From contig ML677344.1 of the NCBI GenBank assembly GCA_007922305.1, positions 270,140-334,139 on the forward strand: a stretch of DNA of 64,000 nt, given 5' to 3'. The position numbers were made by a program, and so were the translations under genes. Shown one piece after another: positions 1 to 10,556 of this stretch; within the stretch, counting starts at the first letter, position 1, and the number at the start of each line of letters is the position of its first letter. Source of the DNA: Dermatemys mawii (lineage: Eukaryota; Chordata; Testudines; Dermatemydidae). The notes beneath the pieces are model-generated. The model was given only the letters and a program-made list of their open reading frames with translations. It was not told the DNA's origin and made no database searches.

Positions 1-140
1 ACAAATGTATCTTGATTTTGACAAGTTTTCTATCTGCTTGTGCCAAATGATTTGTTAAGTAAATGCAGCGTGTTATGGGATACTTTACCTAAGTGAATGA
101 ACAGGATGATGGTATAGGTCAGTTTCAGCGATATCACTGT
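1..140. other. Outer end of duplicated 3'-flank arm
   Basis: No gene is visible. The sequence matches 27960-28105 in the same orientation and 60920-61070 and 24275-24400 in reverse complement. It is the distal part of the repeated 3' flank that accompanies these receptor genes, entering from beyond the left edge. Confidence 0.7.
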
Positions 141-395
141 TAAGAACATAAGAATGGCTGTACTGGGTCAGACCAAAGGTCCATCTAGCCTAGTATCCTC
201 TCTTACGACAGTGGCGAATGCCAGGTGCCCCAGACGAAATGAACAGAACAGGTAATCATCAAGTGATCAGCCCCTGTCACCTATTCCCAGCTTCTGACAA
301 ACAGAGGCTAGGGACACCATCCCCGCCCATCTTGACTAATAGCCATTGATGGACCTACCCTTCATGAACTTATCTAGTTCTGTTTTGAACATATG
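141..395 (-). repeat. CR1 LINE 3'-end fragment
   Basis: This is a 5'-truncated CR1 3' untranslated region, with the element's 3' end at the low coordinate. It shares the typical run (accaaaggtccatctagcc, then the cccagcttctg segment) with copies at 28104-28345 (same strand), 23829-24067 and 60676-60918 (opposite strand) and with the 3' end of the long CR1 at 32197. All short copies sit at the same place relative to a receptor, so they were carried along by the duplications and not inserted separately. Confidence 0.85.
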
Positions 396-439
396 TCTTT
401 CATTTGTTACAGTATTTGTGGTTAATGTTATTGGTATTT

Positions 440-1260
440 AATTCACACTAGTAGAATATATTTGGTACAGATAATACATATTATGAATGTGATATTCTCA
501 GGGTCCCTCCCCCACTCTGAAATCTGGGGTACAGACATGGGGACCCACATGAAAGCCCCCATAAGTTTATATTCTACCAGCTCAGGGTACAACTTCCCCA
601 AGGCACAAATTCCTTTCCTTGTTCTTGGACGGTATTGCTGACACCATCAAGTGATATACACAAAAATTCAGGGAAGGGTCACTTGGAATCTCTATCCCCC
701 CAAAATTTACCCACCAAGTCCCTTCACCCACTTTCCTGAGGAGGCTTGAGAATGAACTACCAACCAACTGACTTAGCAATGTCAGCACAGACAGAGCCTT
801 TGTCTTCAGGACACTGAAAATCAGTCAGGTTCTTAAAAGGACTTTATTTATAAGGAAAAAAAAATAGAAGAATCACATCTGCAAAATCAGGATGGGAGGT
901 AACTTTACAGAGAAAAAAAAATTAAAACACAGATGATTCCCCTCTGGCTCAGCTTCACAGTTAGAGAAACAGGAATAAAACTACTTCTGTAGCACAGGAA
1001 AATTCACAAACAAAAACAAAAGAGAACCTATTGCATTTCTTTGCCCTGCTTTCAATCTCTGTGAGTATAGATGGCGTATTTCAGGTGTATTTTCAAGAGC
1101 TGTTCTACCTGCTTGGCTTCTCTCTCCAGTCCGAGAGGGAACAACCAAGAAAGAGCACAAACAAAACCTTCCCCCCAGATTTGAAAATATCTTTTCTTCA
1201 TTGGTCCTTCTGATCATGTTCCAACTAGTTTATTTGAACTAATCAACTCCTTACAGATAA
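440..1260. mobile_element. LTR-element-like interspersed repeat (class uncertain)
   Basis: About 0.8 kb without coding potential. A diverged copy lies at 28430-29165, also 3' of a minus-strand receptor, and no copy lies in the plus-strand receptor flanks. Texture and recalled similarity to a common turtle LTR-type repeat suggest an LTR or its flank. No terminal repeats or target duplication could be defined. Confidence 0.5.
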
Positions 1261-2002
1261 GACGATTCAATACACCTGCCAAGGAGGGATTTTATGCTAC
1301 TCTTTCCTCTATATTTAGGACAGATCTATATCTAGAAACTATCCAGCATAAATTAGGTAACAGGCACAAAGGTGATAGCAAAGTAGAGCAAGACATTTTT
1401 CTGAGTATTTTATTCACACACACACACACTCTGAGACAATACTCTGTTTCATTTACTTATTGTCAGTATCAGAAAGTGAACATTGAATACTTTGTGCCTG
1501 AGATCCCTCTGGGGAGGATTTGGGGAGTTTTGAAGTGCTCTTTGAGAGACATACACCCTTTCTTCTCCCACTCTCTCGACCTGGTGCACTGTGCTGCTGT
1601 GTAGTAGGTATAAACAACTGGGGATAGACTCTCAAATGATTGGGCACTAAAACTGTATTTGCATTCCTGAAGCATGTGTGTCGTGGTTGTCGTTGGGTGT
1701 ATCAGTAATAAATCCCAGATGTTTCATCACAGCAAGAGAAGGTGCAAGGAGCCTTCACGCTCATGTTTGTCAGCAGCGTTACATGCATGGGACAGAGTAA
1801 GGACAAGGTCACGGCCAAGATCACCTTCCTACCAGCAGTGCTAAGCTCGTCGGGGAGATGATGTATTGCGTTCTGTGAGTCGGAGGTGGAGTTCCCATCT
1901 CAGCGTACGCAAAGCCCCCACAAGCATGCCGGCTAAGTTACTCAGAAAACTTTGCCTGCATCCTCTGATTCCTGATCACTCAGCAGCTCCATCCTGGTGA
2001 GT
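1261..2002 (-). other. Duplicated 3' flank of receptor gene 1
   Basis: Non-coding flank, homologous in the same orientation to 4246-4907 and 29200-29758, and in reverse complement to 19793-20190 plus 23430-23830. It includes a short CA run at 1415-1429. Any 3' UTR of gene 1 would lie here; no convincing polyadenylation signal was picked out. Confidence 0.7.
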
Positions 2003-2965
2003 CTAGAAGCTTTTCCCTCGGAACAGGAGAAGCGCCCGGTCACAAATCTGTTTGGTTTTCATCCCATACACAATGGGGTTCATCATGGGAGGAACGAGGA
2101 AGTAGAAATAGGCCAGCAGGATCTGTACATGAGGGGAGACATGATGCATGAAAGTGTGAATTATTAAGGAAAGGATCACTGGTGTGTAGACCACTAAGAT
2201 GGCACAAAGGTGGGAGCCACAGGTGCCCCAAGCTTTGAGCTGCTCTTCCTTGGTTCCCAGGCTTAAGGCAGTCCTTAGGATCTTGGCATATGATATGAAG
2301 ATATAAATCAGATCCAGCCCCACGATGAAGACAGTTACTATGATCACATAGATATTAGTGAACCTGGTGTCAGCACAGGCCAGCTTCATCAAGGACATGG
2401 GATCACAGTAGAAATGGGGGATGACATGGGACCCACAGTAGGGCAGCCTCTGGACGAGGAAGAGCATAGGAACTATTAGCAGAACAGCCCTTGCCAAAGC
2501 CGCCAGCCCGATCTTTGCAATCACTGAATTGGTCAGGATGGTGGTGTACCGGAGGGGGTTGCAGATGGCCACGTACCTGTCAAAAGCCATAGCGAGCAAC
2601 AGAGTAGACTCCATGATGGAGAATGAGTGAAGGAAAAACATCTGCACCAGGCAGGCCTTAAAGCTGATCTCCCTGGAATTAAACCAGAAGATACTCAGGA
2701 TTTTTGGCATGGTGGTTGTGGATAAAGCCAGGTCGATGACGGCCAACATGGCGAGGAAATAGAACATGGGCTTGTGTAGGGAGGGCTCTGTCTTGATAAC
2801 ATACAAGAGGGTGCAGTTTCCTAGAAGGGTCATGCTGAACACTGAGAAGAAGGGAATGGAAATCCAGAGGTGCAGAGCTTCCAGCCCCGGGATGCCCGTC
2901 AGGAAGAACACGGATGGATCAGAGCCCGTGCCGTTGGACCCTGACAGGTTGTCTTCTTGTAGCAT
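2003..2965 (-). CDS. Class I odorant receptor, OR52-like (gene 1)
   Basis: An intact single-exon frame of 320 residues, the usual length for class I odorant receptors. These are seven-transmembrane GPCRs of olfactory neuron cilia that signal through a stimulatory G protein. Visible marks are glycosylation sequons at N6 and N11, LHKPMFYFL before TM2 (about 63-71), MAFDRYVAIC at the TM3 end (126-135), the EC2 cysteine cluster (about 177-187), SY in TM5 (about 225), KAWGTCGSHL entering TM6 (244-253) and NPIVY in TM7 (296-300). The tryptophan in KAW is F or M in the other intact copies. The open frame continues three codons upstream to a TTG and then an in-frame stop, so the ATG at 2965 (A at -3) is the start. 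A candidate 3' splice site for an upstream untranslated exon is at 3031-3032. OR52 assignment is from motif memory; ligand unknown. Confidence 0.93.
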   Translation of the reverse strand: MLQEDNLSGSNGTGSDPSVFFLTGIPGLEALHLWISIPFFSVFSMTLLGNCTLLYVIKTEPSLHKPMFYFLAMLAVIDLALSTTTMPKILSIFWFNSREISFKACLVQMFFLHSFSIMESTLLLAMAFDRYVAICNPLRYTTILTNSVIAKIGLAALARAVLLIVPMLFLVQRLPYCGSHVIPHFYCDPMSLMKLACADTRFTNIYVIIVTVFIVGLDLIYIFISYAKILRTALSLGTKEEQLKAWGTCGSHLCAILVVYTPVILSLIIHTFMHHVSPHVQILLAYFYFLVPPMMNPIVYGMKTKQICDRALLLFRGKSF

Positions 2966-3236
2966 CGTTTGCAAGTCTCACAGCAGTGTTTTTACTTTCA
3001 ATAAAACATAACACATGGAATGAACAGACCCTGTAAATTAAATATATACGAGTGGTAAGTCTCAGCTCTGGAAGAAGTGAACTGACCTCTTGTCGGGTTC
3101 ATCAGTTATGTTTCAATAATACTAATCACACAAACCTTTATATTTTTCTGTGTGAAATCATTTAAAGTTCTTAGACTCTCACTTTGAGTCATGAGTAATG
3201 AACCCCACTTGGTTGCAAGTATCCTGCCTACCACCC

Positions 3237-3622
3237 TGTGACAAGCAGGGAGGAGGGTGGACATTACTCTGAGGGGAAACTGCTCTGATCTGGATACCTG
3301 GAGCTGTAACCTGAGATGAGAAGCGGGAGGGGAGTTGACACCTAGGGCCCGGGAAGTGAACAAAGGAAGGCAGATGGGGTGGAGGGATTTGAGAGAAGAA
3401 GCAGCTGGCTGGGGAAGAGAGGAGGAGCCCGGATTTGGGGTCTCATCTCCCTGCCCCCCAGAAGGGTCTGACTAAGGGGGCCTGTTTGTACTGACAAGCT
3501 CGGAGTTGGATTGTGTTCCTGTCATCTCAAATAAACCTTCTGATCTACTGGCTGGCTAAGAATCACTGCGAATCCCAGGAAGTGGGGGGTGTGGGAATTG
3601 GACTCCCCCACCCCCTGTGACA
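3237..3622 (+). mobile_element. Possible solo LTR
   Basis: The segment begins at the point where gene 1's 5' flank stops matching that of gene 2. It starts TGTGACA and ends TGTGACA, and has AATAAA at 3530-3535. This suits an LTR, but no target duplication is evident and the ends are partly guessed. It may mark the recombination or insertion that removed the rest of gene 1's 5' arm. Confidence 0.4.
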
Positions 3623-3776
3623 CACCCCTCTCCCTCTTCCCCCAGCAGGCCCTGGTTCCTACTTTGGTCCTGGGGGAGCCGGGTCTCTCCTGGCTCCAGC
3701 CACAGCTATTGCTCTCCCCCGCTCCCCAGTGGGTGAGGCGGGTTACTGCAGCTTCTCTTTCCGCATGTTGACAGCT
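3623..3776. other. Unassigned GC-rich sequence
   Basis: No gene or copy elsewhere in the window was recognised. It lies between the possible LTR and a GC-rich repeat, in the interval that separates the tandem receptors. Confidence 0.4.
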
Positions 3777-4240
3777 TCCCCTTTGGACGGGACATTATGA
3801 CAGAGATATATCTAGTACTATCTAATCGGGGTGAAAGTAACTTAAAGGACATAGTGGTACTCCGGAGTCCGGCATGAGGGGGCTTATCGGAAGAGGTGTG
3901 GCCTCTACCGGAAGAGGTGGGACCAGCTTGGTAGACGATTTGAAGGGCCCCGGGCTCTGGCTGCTGCTATGTTCTGGGGTCCTTTAAATTATCCCTGGAG
4001 CCTTGCTGCCGGAGCCCTGGAGAGGTGGCGATCGATCTCCAGTGTTGATTTAAAGGGCCCGGGGCTCCAGACACTGCTACGCCAGAGCTCCACAAGTTAT
4101 TTAAAGGGCCTGGGGCTCTCTCCTGCCTCCACTGCCCCGGACCCTTTAATTTGTCCCCAGAGCCCTGCTGCCCGAGCCCTGGGGTTGTTGTGGCAGGGCT
4201 CTGGCAGCTAGTTAAAGGGCTGTGGAGGTGGAGGCAGCAT
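3777..4240. repeat. GC-rich repeat with internal TTTAAAGGGCC units
   Basis: The motif TTTAAAGGGCC or a close variant recurs near 3938, 4050, 4100 and 4212, with reverse-complement versions near 3979 and 4138. Between them are variants of ccctgctgccggagccctgg. It looks like the internal part of a dispersed element, not a gene; its short open frames are repeat artefacts. Confidence 0.5.
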
Positions 4241-4245
4241 ATCTT

Positions 4246-4907
4246 AGTAAAAGGAACAAAGGTGATAGCAAAGTAGATCATGATTTTCTCCTGAGGATTT
4301 TATTCCCCACCCCCCCACACACACAGAGAGACAATACTCTGGTTCATTTACTTATTGTCAGTATCAGAAAGTGAACATTGAATGCTTTGTGCCTGAGATC
4401 CCTCTGGTGAGGATTTGGGGAGTTTTGAAGTGCTCCTTGAGGCAGATACACCCTTTCTTGTCCCCCTCTCTCGACCTGGTGCACTGTGCTGCTGTGCGGT
4501 TGGGTTAATCAACTGGGGACAGACTCTCAAATGATAGGGCACTAAAACTGTATTTGCATTCCTGCAGCATGTGTGTTGTGGCGGTGGCTGGCTGTATCAG
4601 TAATAAATCCCAGATGGTCCAATACAACAACAGAAGGTGCAAAGAGCCTTCACACTGGTGTTTGTTTGCAGCGTAACATGCATGGGGTAGAGTGAGGACA
4701 AGGTCACGGCCAAAATCACCTTCTGGCCAGCAGTGCTAAGCTCCTGTGGGGGAAGGTGCATTGCTCCCTTCCCCCACAGGAGTCGGGGGGAAGGAGTTCC
4801 CATCCCAGGGTCCACAAAGCCCCCACAAGCATGCTGTCTAACTTACTCAGAAAACCTCACCTGTATCCTCTGCTTCCTGATTGCTCAGCAGCCCCCTTCT
4901 GGTCAGC
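4246..4907 (-). other. Duplicated 3' flank of receptor gene 2
   Basis: Colinear with 1350-2002, so genes 1 and 2 were duplicated with their 3' flanks. No CR1 3' end or LTR-like repeat is present here, in contrast to the gene 1 flank, because this copy is cut at about 4245. Confidence 0.75.
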
Positions 4908-5873
4908 CTAGAAGCTTTTCCCTTGGAACAGGAGAAGCACCCGGTCACGAATCTGTTTGGTTTTCACACCGTACACTATGGGGTTCATCATGGGAGAAAA
5001 GAGGAGGTTGAAACTGGCCAGCAGGATGTTTACATGCGGGGTGACAAATTGCAGCCAGGACCTCAGAATTATTAAGGAAAGGATCACTGGTGTGTAGACC
5101 ACTAAGATAGTGCAAAGGTGGGACCCACAGGTGCCAAAAGCTTTGAGCTGCTTTTCCTTCGATGCCAGGCTTAAGATAGTCCTCAGGATCTTGACATACG
5201 ATAGGGAGATGAACATCAGATCCAGCCCAACGACGAAAACAGTTATGATGATCCCATAGATATCAGTTAACCTGGTGTCAGCACAGGCCAGCTTCATCAA
5301 GGCCATGTGCTCACAGTAGAAATGGGGGATGACATGGGACCCGCAGTAGGGCAGGCTACGGAGGAGGAAGGGCAGAGGGGCCATGAACAGAACAGCCCGA
5401 GCCAAAACCGCCAGCCCGATCTTTGCAATCACTGAATTGGTCAGGATGGTGGCGTACCTCAGAGGGTTGCAGATGGCCACATACCTGTCAAAGGCCATGG
5501 CCAGCAGCACACCAGACTCCATGACGAAGAATGAGTAATAGAAAAACATCTGCACCAGGCAGGTGTTAAAGCTGATCTCCCTGGAATTAAACCAGAAGAT
5601 GCTCAGGATTTTTGGTACGGTGGTTGTAGATAAAACCAGGTCGATGACAGCCAGCATGGCGAGGAAATAGAACATGGGCTTGTGTAGGGTGGGCTCTGTC
5701 ATGATAACATATAAGAGGGTGCAGTTTCCTAAAACGACCATTGTGAACACTGAGCAGAAGGGGATGGAAATCCAGAGGTGCAGAGCTTCCAGCCCCGGGA
5801 TGCCCGTTAGGAAGAACACGGATGGATCAGAGCCCATGATGTTGTAACCTGACAGATTGTGTCCTTGTAGCAT
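4908..5873 (-). CDS. Class I odorant receptor, OR52-like (gene 2)
   Basis: An intact single-exon frame of 321 residues encoding a seven-transmembrane odorant GPCR. It has LHKPMFYFL before TM2, MAFDRYVAIC at the end of TM3, an EC2 HFYC motif, ISLSY in TM5, KAFGTCGSHL entering TM6 and NPIVYGVKTKQ after TM7. The N-terminus keeps the sequon at N6, but the second one seen in gene 1 is lost (NIM in place of NGT). EC3, just before TM7, is one residue longer than in its relatives and reads RSWLQFVTPHV. The start is the ATG at 5873, three codons inside the longest open frame, matching the other copies. Candidate acceptor AG at 5939-5940 (minus strand). It is the divergent partner of gene A across spacer S1. 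Confidence 0.93.
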   Translation of the reverse strand: MLQGHNLSGYNIMGSDPSVFFLTGIPGLEALHLWISIPFCSVFTMVVLGNCTLLYVIMTEPTLHKPMFYFLAMLAVIDLVLSTTTVPKILSIFWFNSREISFNTCLVQMFFYYSFFVMESGVLLAMAFDRYVAICNPLRYATILTNSVIAKIGLAVLARAVLFMAPLPFLLRSLPYCGSHVIPHFYCEHMALMKLACADTRLTDIYGIIITVFVVGLDLMFISLSYVKILRTILSLASKEKQLKAFGTCGSHLCTILVVYTPVILSLIILRSWLQFVTPHVNILLASFNLLFSPMMNPIVYGVKTKQIRDRVLLLFQGKSF

Positions 5874-6654
5874 CTTTTGCAAGTCTCACATCAGTGTTTT
5901 TCCTTTCAATAAAACATAACACATGGAATGAACAGACCCTGTAAATTAAATACATATGAAGGGCCAGTCTCAGCTCTGGAATAAGCGAACTAACCTCTTG
6001 TGGAGTTCAGTCAAGTTGCCATAACATTAATCACACAAACCCTTATATTTTTCTGCACAAAATAATTCAGAGTTTTTAGAATGTCATTACAAGTTATGAG
6101 TAATGAAGTCCACTTGGTTACAAGTATCCTACCTGGTGTACCTTTCTATTAGGAGATGCACATTGTTCAGTGTGCATTCTGCTATGAAGTACCTAGTATA
6201 TCTGGCTATCCAGCGCATGCTTTCAGCCTAGAAATACCTGGCATGTTAAGCTGCGTGTAGCAGGAGATACCTTGTACCTTCAGCAGCACACTCTGAACAT
6301 TCAGCCTAGATGTACGTGGCACATCAGGGAACATGCCTGAGTAGTGCTATACTGATCTCAGCAAGGCCAAGGGTCCATCTACACTGCAGGTGGCAGTCCA
6401 TGGCATCAAGGCTCAGAGCTCAGATCTACAGACTCAGGGCACCTCGCCAGATCAAGGTGTGTACATGCTGTAGCTCACATTGGGGCTCCAGCCCACCAGT
6501 TTCAGAGCCCGACGTTCAACATCTACCCAGCTATTTTTAGTGCAGCACCCCGAGAAGCACCAGCCTACGTCTGTTGACCCGAGCTGTGAGACTAAATTAC
6601 ACTCACTGTGTAGAGGTACCCAAAGAGCCTGTGAGTCCGATCCTGCTCCCGCTG
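5874..6654 (-). other. 5' flank of gene 2 with degenerate short repeats
   Basis: The proximal 260 bases match all other receptor 5' flanks. From about 6130 to 6330 a degenerate unit built on TACCTGGTAC recurs at roughly 35-45 base spacing (near 6131, 6197, 6233, 6270 and 6311). The same block lies at 30950-31140 in front of the pseudogene but was not seen in front of the plus-strand genes. No gene recognised. Confidence 0.5.
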
Positions 6655-7130
6655 AAGTCAGGAGGAGAATTTCCCACTGATTTCCGGAACAACTGAGCTG
6701 TTCTTTTTAGGTGACAAATCTGAGGATCTGTCCCGGGTTCAATAGAGGTGGTTCTGGAACAAACTGATACATTAATCAGTAATAAGTCACCAGGAACAGA
6801 TGGATTCATCCAGGAATTCTGAATGAACTCAAATAGCAAATTGCAGAGCTACTAACTGTCCATATGTGACCCATCACTTAAACTAGGCTCTGTGCCAGAT
6901 GACTGGCTGATAGCTACTGTGATGCCAATTTTTAGAGAAGGTTCCAGAGGTGATCCTGGGAATTGCAGCCCAGTGAGCCTAACTTCAGAACCAGGCAAAT
7001 TGGCTGAAACAATAGTAAAGCAGAATTACCAGACATAGATAAACAAGTTCTGATGGGGAAGAGTCAACCTTGTTTTTGTAAAGGGAAATAATTCTTCACT
7101 AATCTAGTAGAATTCTTTGAAGTCCACTGA
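6655..7130 (+). pseudogene. CR1 reverse transcriptase fragment
   Basis: Decayed LINE sequence. In a broken plus frame one reads SPGTDG, PDDWLIATVMPIF, GDPGNCSPVSLTSEPGK and related pieces that mark the N-terminal half of a CR1-type reverse transcriptase. Several stops and frame changes rule out function. Reverse-complement copies lie at 17775-18530, 44105-44880 and 54805-55560, and a direct copy at 31380-31800. Confidence 0.85.
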
Positions 7131-7496
7131 AGGGCCAAAATTCCTGTGCTGTGTATGCAAGAACCTGACACAGTTTGGTCAAGAGGTTCAGAAGCTTAGG
7201 AAACAGTGAACAATAATGGCTAAGAGAAGCAGGACTAACAAGAGATGACCTTGCTTTTTTACTAAGATAAGCCTGGTCAGCAAAACCCCATGCGGAAGCA
7301 GTAACTGGAGCCTTTGTCTGAAGCTGCAAACAGACCAAGGAAGCGAGAGATGCCCTTATGTTGCAATCTGCATAGACTCCTCTGCAAAGAGAGATAGCCA
7401 TGCTCTCTTTGCTTACCAACTTTAAGGTCATGGAGCGGTCCAGACATGTCAGTTTCAGATATGAAATCCTCCCTCCTCCCATAACGTCTCCAAAAG
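7131..7496. other. Unrecognised block shared by the two left arms
   Basis: About 365 bases, repeated at 31806-32185 in the other left arm and not seen in the right arms. It probably entered a common left-arm ancestor. An open frame of 136 codons on the minus strand has no recognisable motif and its partner copy is disrupted, so it is not called a gene. Confidence 0.5.
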
Positions 7497-8165
7497 GAGG
7501 AGTGTACAAGTGAGAAAGGCATCAAGTCTTAATTTAAAGACTTCAGGTAATGACGATCCAATCACATCCCAAGCTAAATATCAGAGGGATCGTCGTGTTA
7601 GTCTGTATCCACAAAAACAACAAGGAGTCTGGTGGCACCTTAAAGACTAACATATTTATGCGAGCCTATGTTCATTGGTAAAAAAAAATACTATGTCACT
7701 CCATGCATCTAAAGCAGTGGATTTTTTGCCCATGAATGCTTATGCCCAAATAAATCTGTTAGTTTTTTAAGTGCCACCAGACTCCTAACATGTGTAGGCC
7801 ATATTGCATACATCCTCGTTGTTTTTATTCCCTAGCTAAGTTGTTCCAAATGCTAGTTCACCTTGCTATACTAATGTTCACCTGGTTTCTAGCCTAAATT
7901 TGTCTTGTCTCAGCTCCCAGCCATTGGATTTCATTCTGCTTTTATCTCCTAGATTGTCTGCTAGACTGTCTTCTACAGTCAGAAATCTCTTCCCATCTAT
8001 GGACCTAAAGACTGCGATTGAGTCACCGCTTAACCTTTTCTTGGATAAACTAAACAGATTGAGCTTCTTCAGTCTCTGACTATAAGCTACATTTTCCAGA
8101 TCTGCAATCATTTTTGTAGCTCTTTTCTGAACCTTTTCCAATTTGTCGATATAACACTAGGCCCG
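7497..8165 (-). pseudogene. CR1 ORF2 C-terminal fragment, interrupted
   Basis: The minus strand encodes the end of a CR1-type ORF2: KVQKRATKMI, then SQRLKKLNLFSLSKKRL and a fragment ending in FRLETR. It continues past a fold-back insertion into the last residues near 7497-7577. It matches the forward copies at 17265-17770, 43590-44100 and 54300-54800. Confidence 0.85.
7578..7833. mobile_element. Fold-back interspersed repeat
   Basis: Two inverted arms share gttagtctgtatcc, ggagtctggtggcac and agactaacagatttatt segments, one reading forward from about 7590 and one reverse to about 7830. The insertion interrupts the CR1 fragment, with AGCTAA on both sides (7572-7577 and 7834-7839). The right-arm sister near 17560 is uninterrupted. 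The half-unit resembles a common turtle repeat known to me from memory; the palindromic form is unusual. Confidence 0.65.
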
Positions 8166-9060
8166 GTGTCCACACTTTTTGAAGTGTGGACACCAGGCCT
8201 AGTAACAGTTTCCAGTGACGGTCTCTCCAAGGCATACATCTCTCTATTTCCACTCAATATTCCCCCGCTTATCCATTCAAGGAGGGCATCTGTTCTCTCC
8301 ATCACCTCACTGCACTGGGACCTCATGTACAGCTAGTTTCAAATCATGAGTTATTTTCTGAGTCAGTGCTTTCTAAGACAAAACCCCCCATCCTGTGATC
8401 TATGGTCTTGGTTTCTCAGTGTAGGACCTCACATTTCATTATAATCAACTGCACATTGTTCAAGTGAGTCCAGGTTAGCAAGTGATCGAGATCGTTTTAT
8501 AGGACTGCCCTGTCTTAATTACTTGTTTCTTTGACGAAACATATGTCCCCTAGACTGAAATCTCCTATGATAACACAGATACAATTGTACAAGGGGAGAG
8601 AACTATGGCTGTGTGTGTAACCCGAGAATTCCTGATTTTTGGAATACTCAGTGGTTTCTATACATAGGTTTTTTGTTTTCTGATGGAATTAAATAGTTTG
8701 CTTCTAAATGACCAACTCTGCTCTCTGCTCACTCTGCTCTCACTTATACAGGTGTGTAAATCTAGAATCGTTCCAGGCTTACACCAGTGTGACTGACAGC
8801 AAAATTGGCCCAAAGATTTCCATTTGCTTTAAAAATCCCATATTTAGAAAGATCCTTGATTAGCTCTAATATAAACTGCCCCAGCTCACCTGAACCCTGG
8901 CTGTGTCTTCTTCCCTCTCACATGCTGAAGTCACACGCAGACCGCAGACTCTCCACTCAGCTGGGATCCTCTGGGTGAGAGTATTTATACCTCCTAATGA
9001 CACCCTGCTGACTTTACTCCCCAGGTGGGAGTTGAGACATTTGGCTCATTATAGCAGCAC
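8166..9060. other. Left arm of palindrome around S1
   Basis: No gene. The block is the reverse complement of 16350-17260, in the flank of gene A, including the stretch with TATTTATACCTCCTAATGAC near 8985. Part of it (about 8320-8640) is missing from the equivalent arm in front of the pseudogene. Confidence 0.75.
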
Positions 9061-9452
9061 ATGTGGTTTGGGGCCTAGGGAATCCCAGTAAATGGTGAAT
9101 GGAGATTATCCCCTTCTTTTCTGCTGGGTGTCTGTTCATATCGACAGATACATGTAAAGTGTGGGCCAAATCCTCAGCAAAGTGCATGCACGTGTACGCC
9201 ATATCGCATGCTGCCAAAAAAAGTGTGCAAATCCCCACAATTGATATGTGGCCCAGTAGATTTACATACGTATACTGGGCAGATGTAAAAGTGTGCACAC
9301 AATGTGCAGGACTCCACCCTGGGTGTTGGGGCTTTGCTCCCACTTAAATAGGAAGACAACTGAACACTGGTTTGGGAAAGAGCTGGATAATGACATCTCA
9401 CATGTACACGGCCCCTTTTATCCAGAACAACCCCCCGAACCTCATTCTAGAC
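9061..9452. other. Insertion-derived sequence without counterpart
   Basis: The homologous arm at 37740 runs directly from the sequence at about 9060 to that at about 10755, so this stretch, the hAT element and 10557-10750 are extra here. I recognise nothing coding in it. Confidence 0.5.
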
Positions 9453-10548
9453 CAGGGGTGGACACACTTTTTGGCCCGATGGCCACACTGGGGTTCAAAA
9501 TTGTGCAGAGGGCCAAAGGCCCCGCCTCCTATCTGACCCCCACCCACTTCCTGGCCCCAGACTGTCCCCCTCAGAATCCCTGACCCATCCAACGCCCGAT
9601 TCCTTGTCCCCTGATCACCCCCCGCCGGAGACCCCTCCCACTCTGCCCCCTCAGAACCCCATCCCCTATCGAGCCCCCCCGCTCTCTGTTCCCTGACTGC
9701 TCCCTCCCAAGACTCCCCACTCACCCTAACCACCTCCCACCTAAGCCCTGCCACCTACCCTGACCACCTCACCACTTAAGCCCCCCACACCTACCCTAAC
9801 CACCCCTCCAACCACCACACCCACCCACCCTAAGCATCACCCCCCCATCTGCTTACCTGCTGAGCTAGGTGCCAGGCCCCGCAGCTCGCAGCGCTCTGCC
9901 CTGCCCCCGGGCTGGGAGTGCGGGGCCCTACGGTCTGCCACACTTGGCCCGTCCCCAGCTCAGGAGCACAGGCCCTGCAGCTTGCCGCGGTCGGCCCAGC
10001 ACCCCAGGCCAGGAGCGCGGGGCATGGTTCTGGCTGTGGGCCCTCTGTCCTGGGCTCCAGGCGGCATCCAGCTGTGTCCCGCATTCCTGGGCGGCGCTCC
10101 AGCCCTGCTCTCAGAGCGTCGCACCCAGCCTGCCGTCGATCCGCTGTCCTGGGCAGCGCACCGGGCCAGCCGCAGGCCAGCTGTCCCGGGCTCCGGGCAT
10201 GGCCGGCTGTTGGCCCACAGTCCCGGACGGAATGCCAGCCCTGCTCTCTGGGCGGCGTGCCCGGCCGGCAGCGGGAACCCGGGCGGTGCACCCGGAGAGC
10301 CGCGGGTCCGCTGTCCCAGGTGGTGGACCGGGCCTGCTCTCAGAGTGGTGCGCCCGGCTGGCCGCGGGTCCGCTGTCCTGGATGGTGCGCCCAGCCAGCA
10401 GCCAGCCCCACTCTCCAGGGCTCTTTCAGAGCACCCCGACCAGGAGAGTGGGACCACTGGTCCCGGTCCCCCGGCAGGAGCTCTCGGGCCGGATAAAAAC
10501 GGCTCACAGGCCACAAGTGGCCCGTGGGCCATAGTTTGCCCACCTCTG
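9453..10548. mobile_element. Non-autonomous hAT DNA transposon, 1.1 kb
   Basis: Starts CAGGGGTGGACACAC and ends with the complementary CAGAGGTGGGCAAAC, followed inwards on both sides by matching ggcc..ggccac segments. It is flanked by a perfect 8-base target duplication, TTCTAGAC (9445-9452 and 10549-10556), which fits the NTCTAGAN preference of Charlie-like hATs. The interior is C-rich, then strongly GC-rich with imperfect repeats of cgctgtcctgg. Long open frames on both strands are composition artefacts; no transposase is recognisable. Confidence 0.9.
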
Positions 10549-10556
10549 TTCTAGAC

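Noticed and set aside
1411..1431. Possible CRISPR-like or regulatory array
   Set aside because: Only a short CA microsatellite; no repeat-spacer pattern occurs anywhere in the window.
2766..3011. Open frames antisense to receptor N-termini (also at 18784-19029, 30517-30774, 45095-45340, 55808-56053)
   Set aside because: They overlap a conserved receptor on the opposite strand and exist because the receptor codons are conserved; no independent motif.
7099..7509. 136-codon minus-strand frame
   Set aside because: The paralogous block at 31776-32084 keeps only a shorter, altered frame; no motif recognised.
9830..10554. Several overlapping frames of 150-220 codons on both strands
   Set aside because: All lie in the GC-rich interior of the hAT element, where stop codons are rare by composition; proline, glycine and arginine-rich readings without domains.
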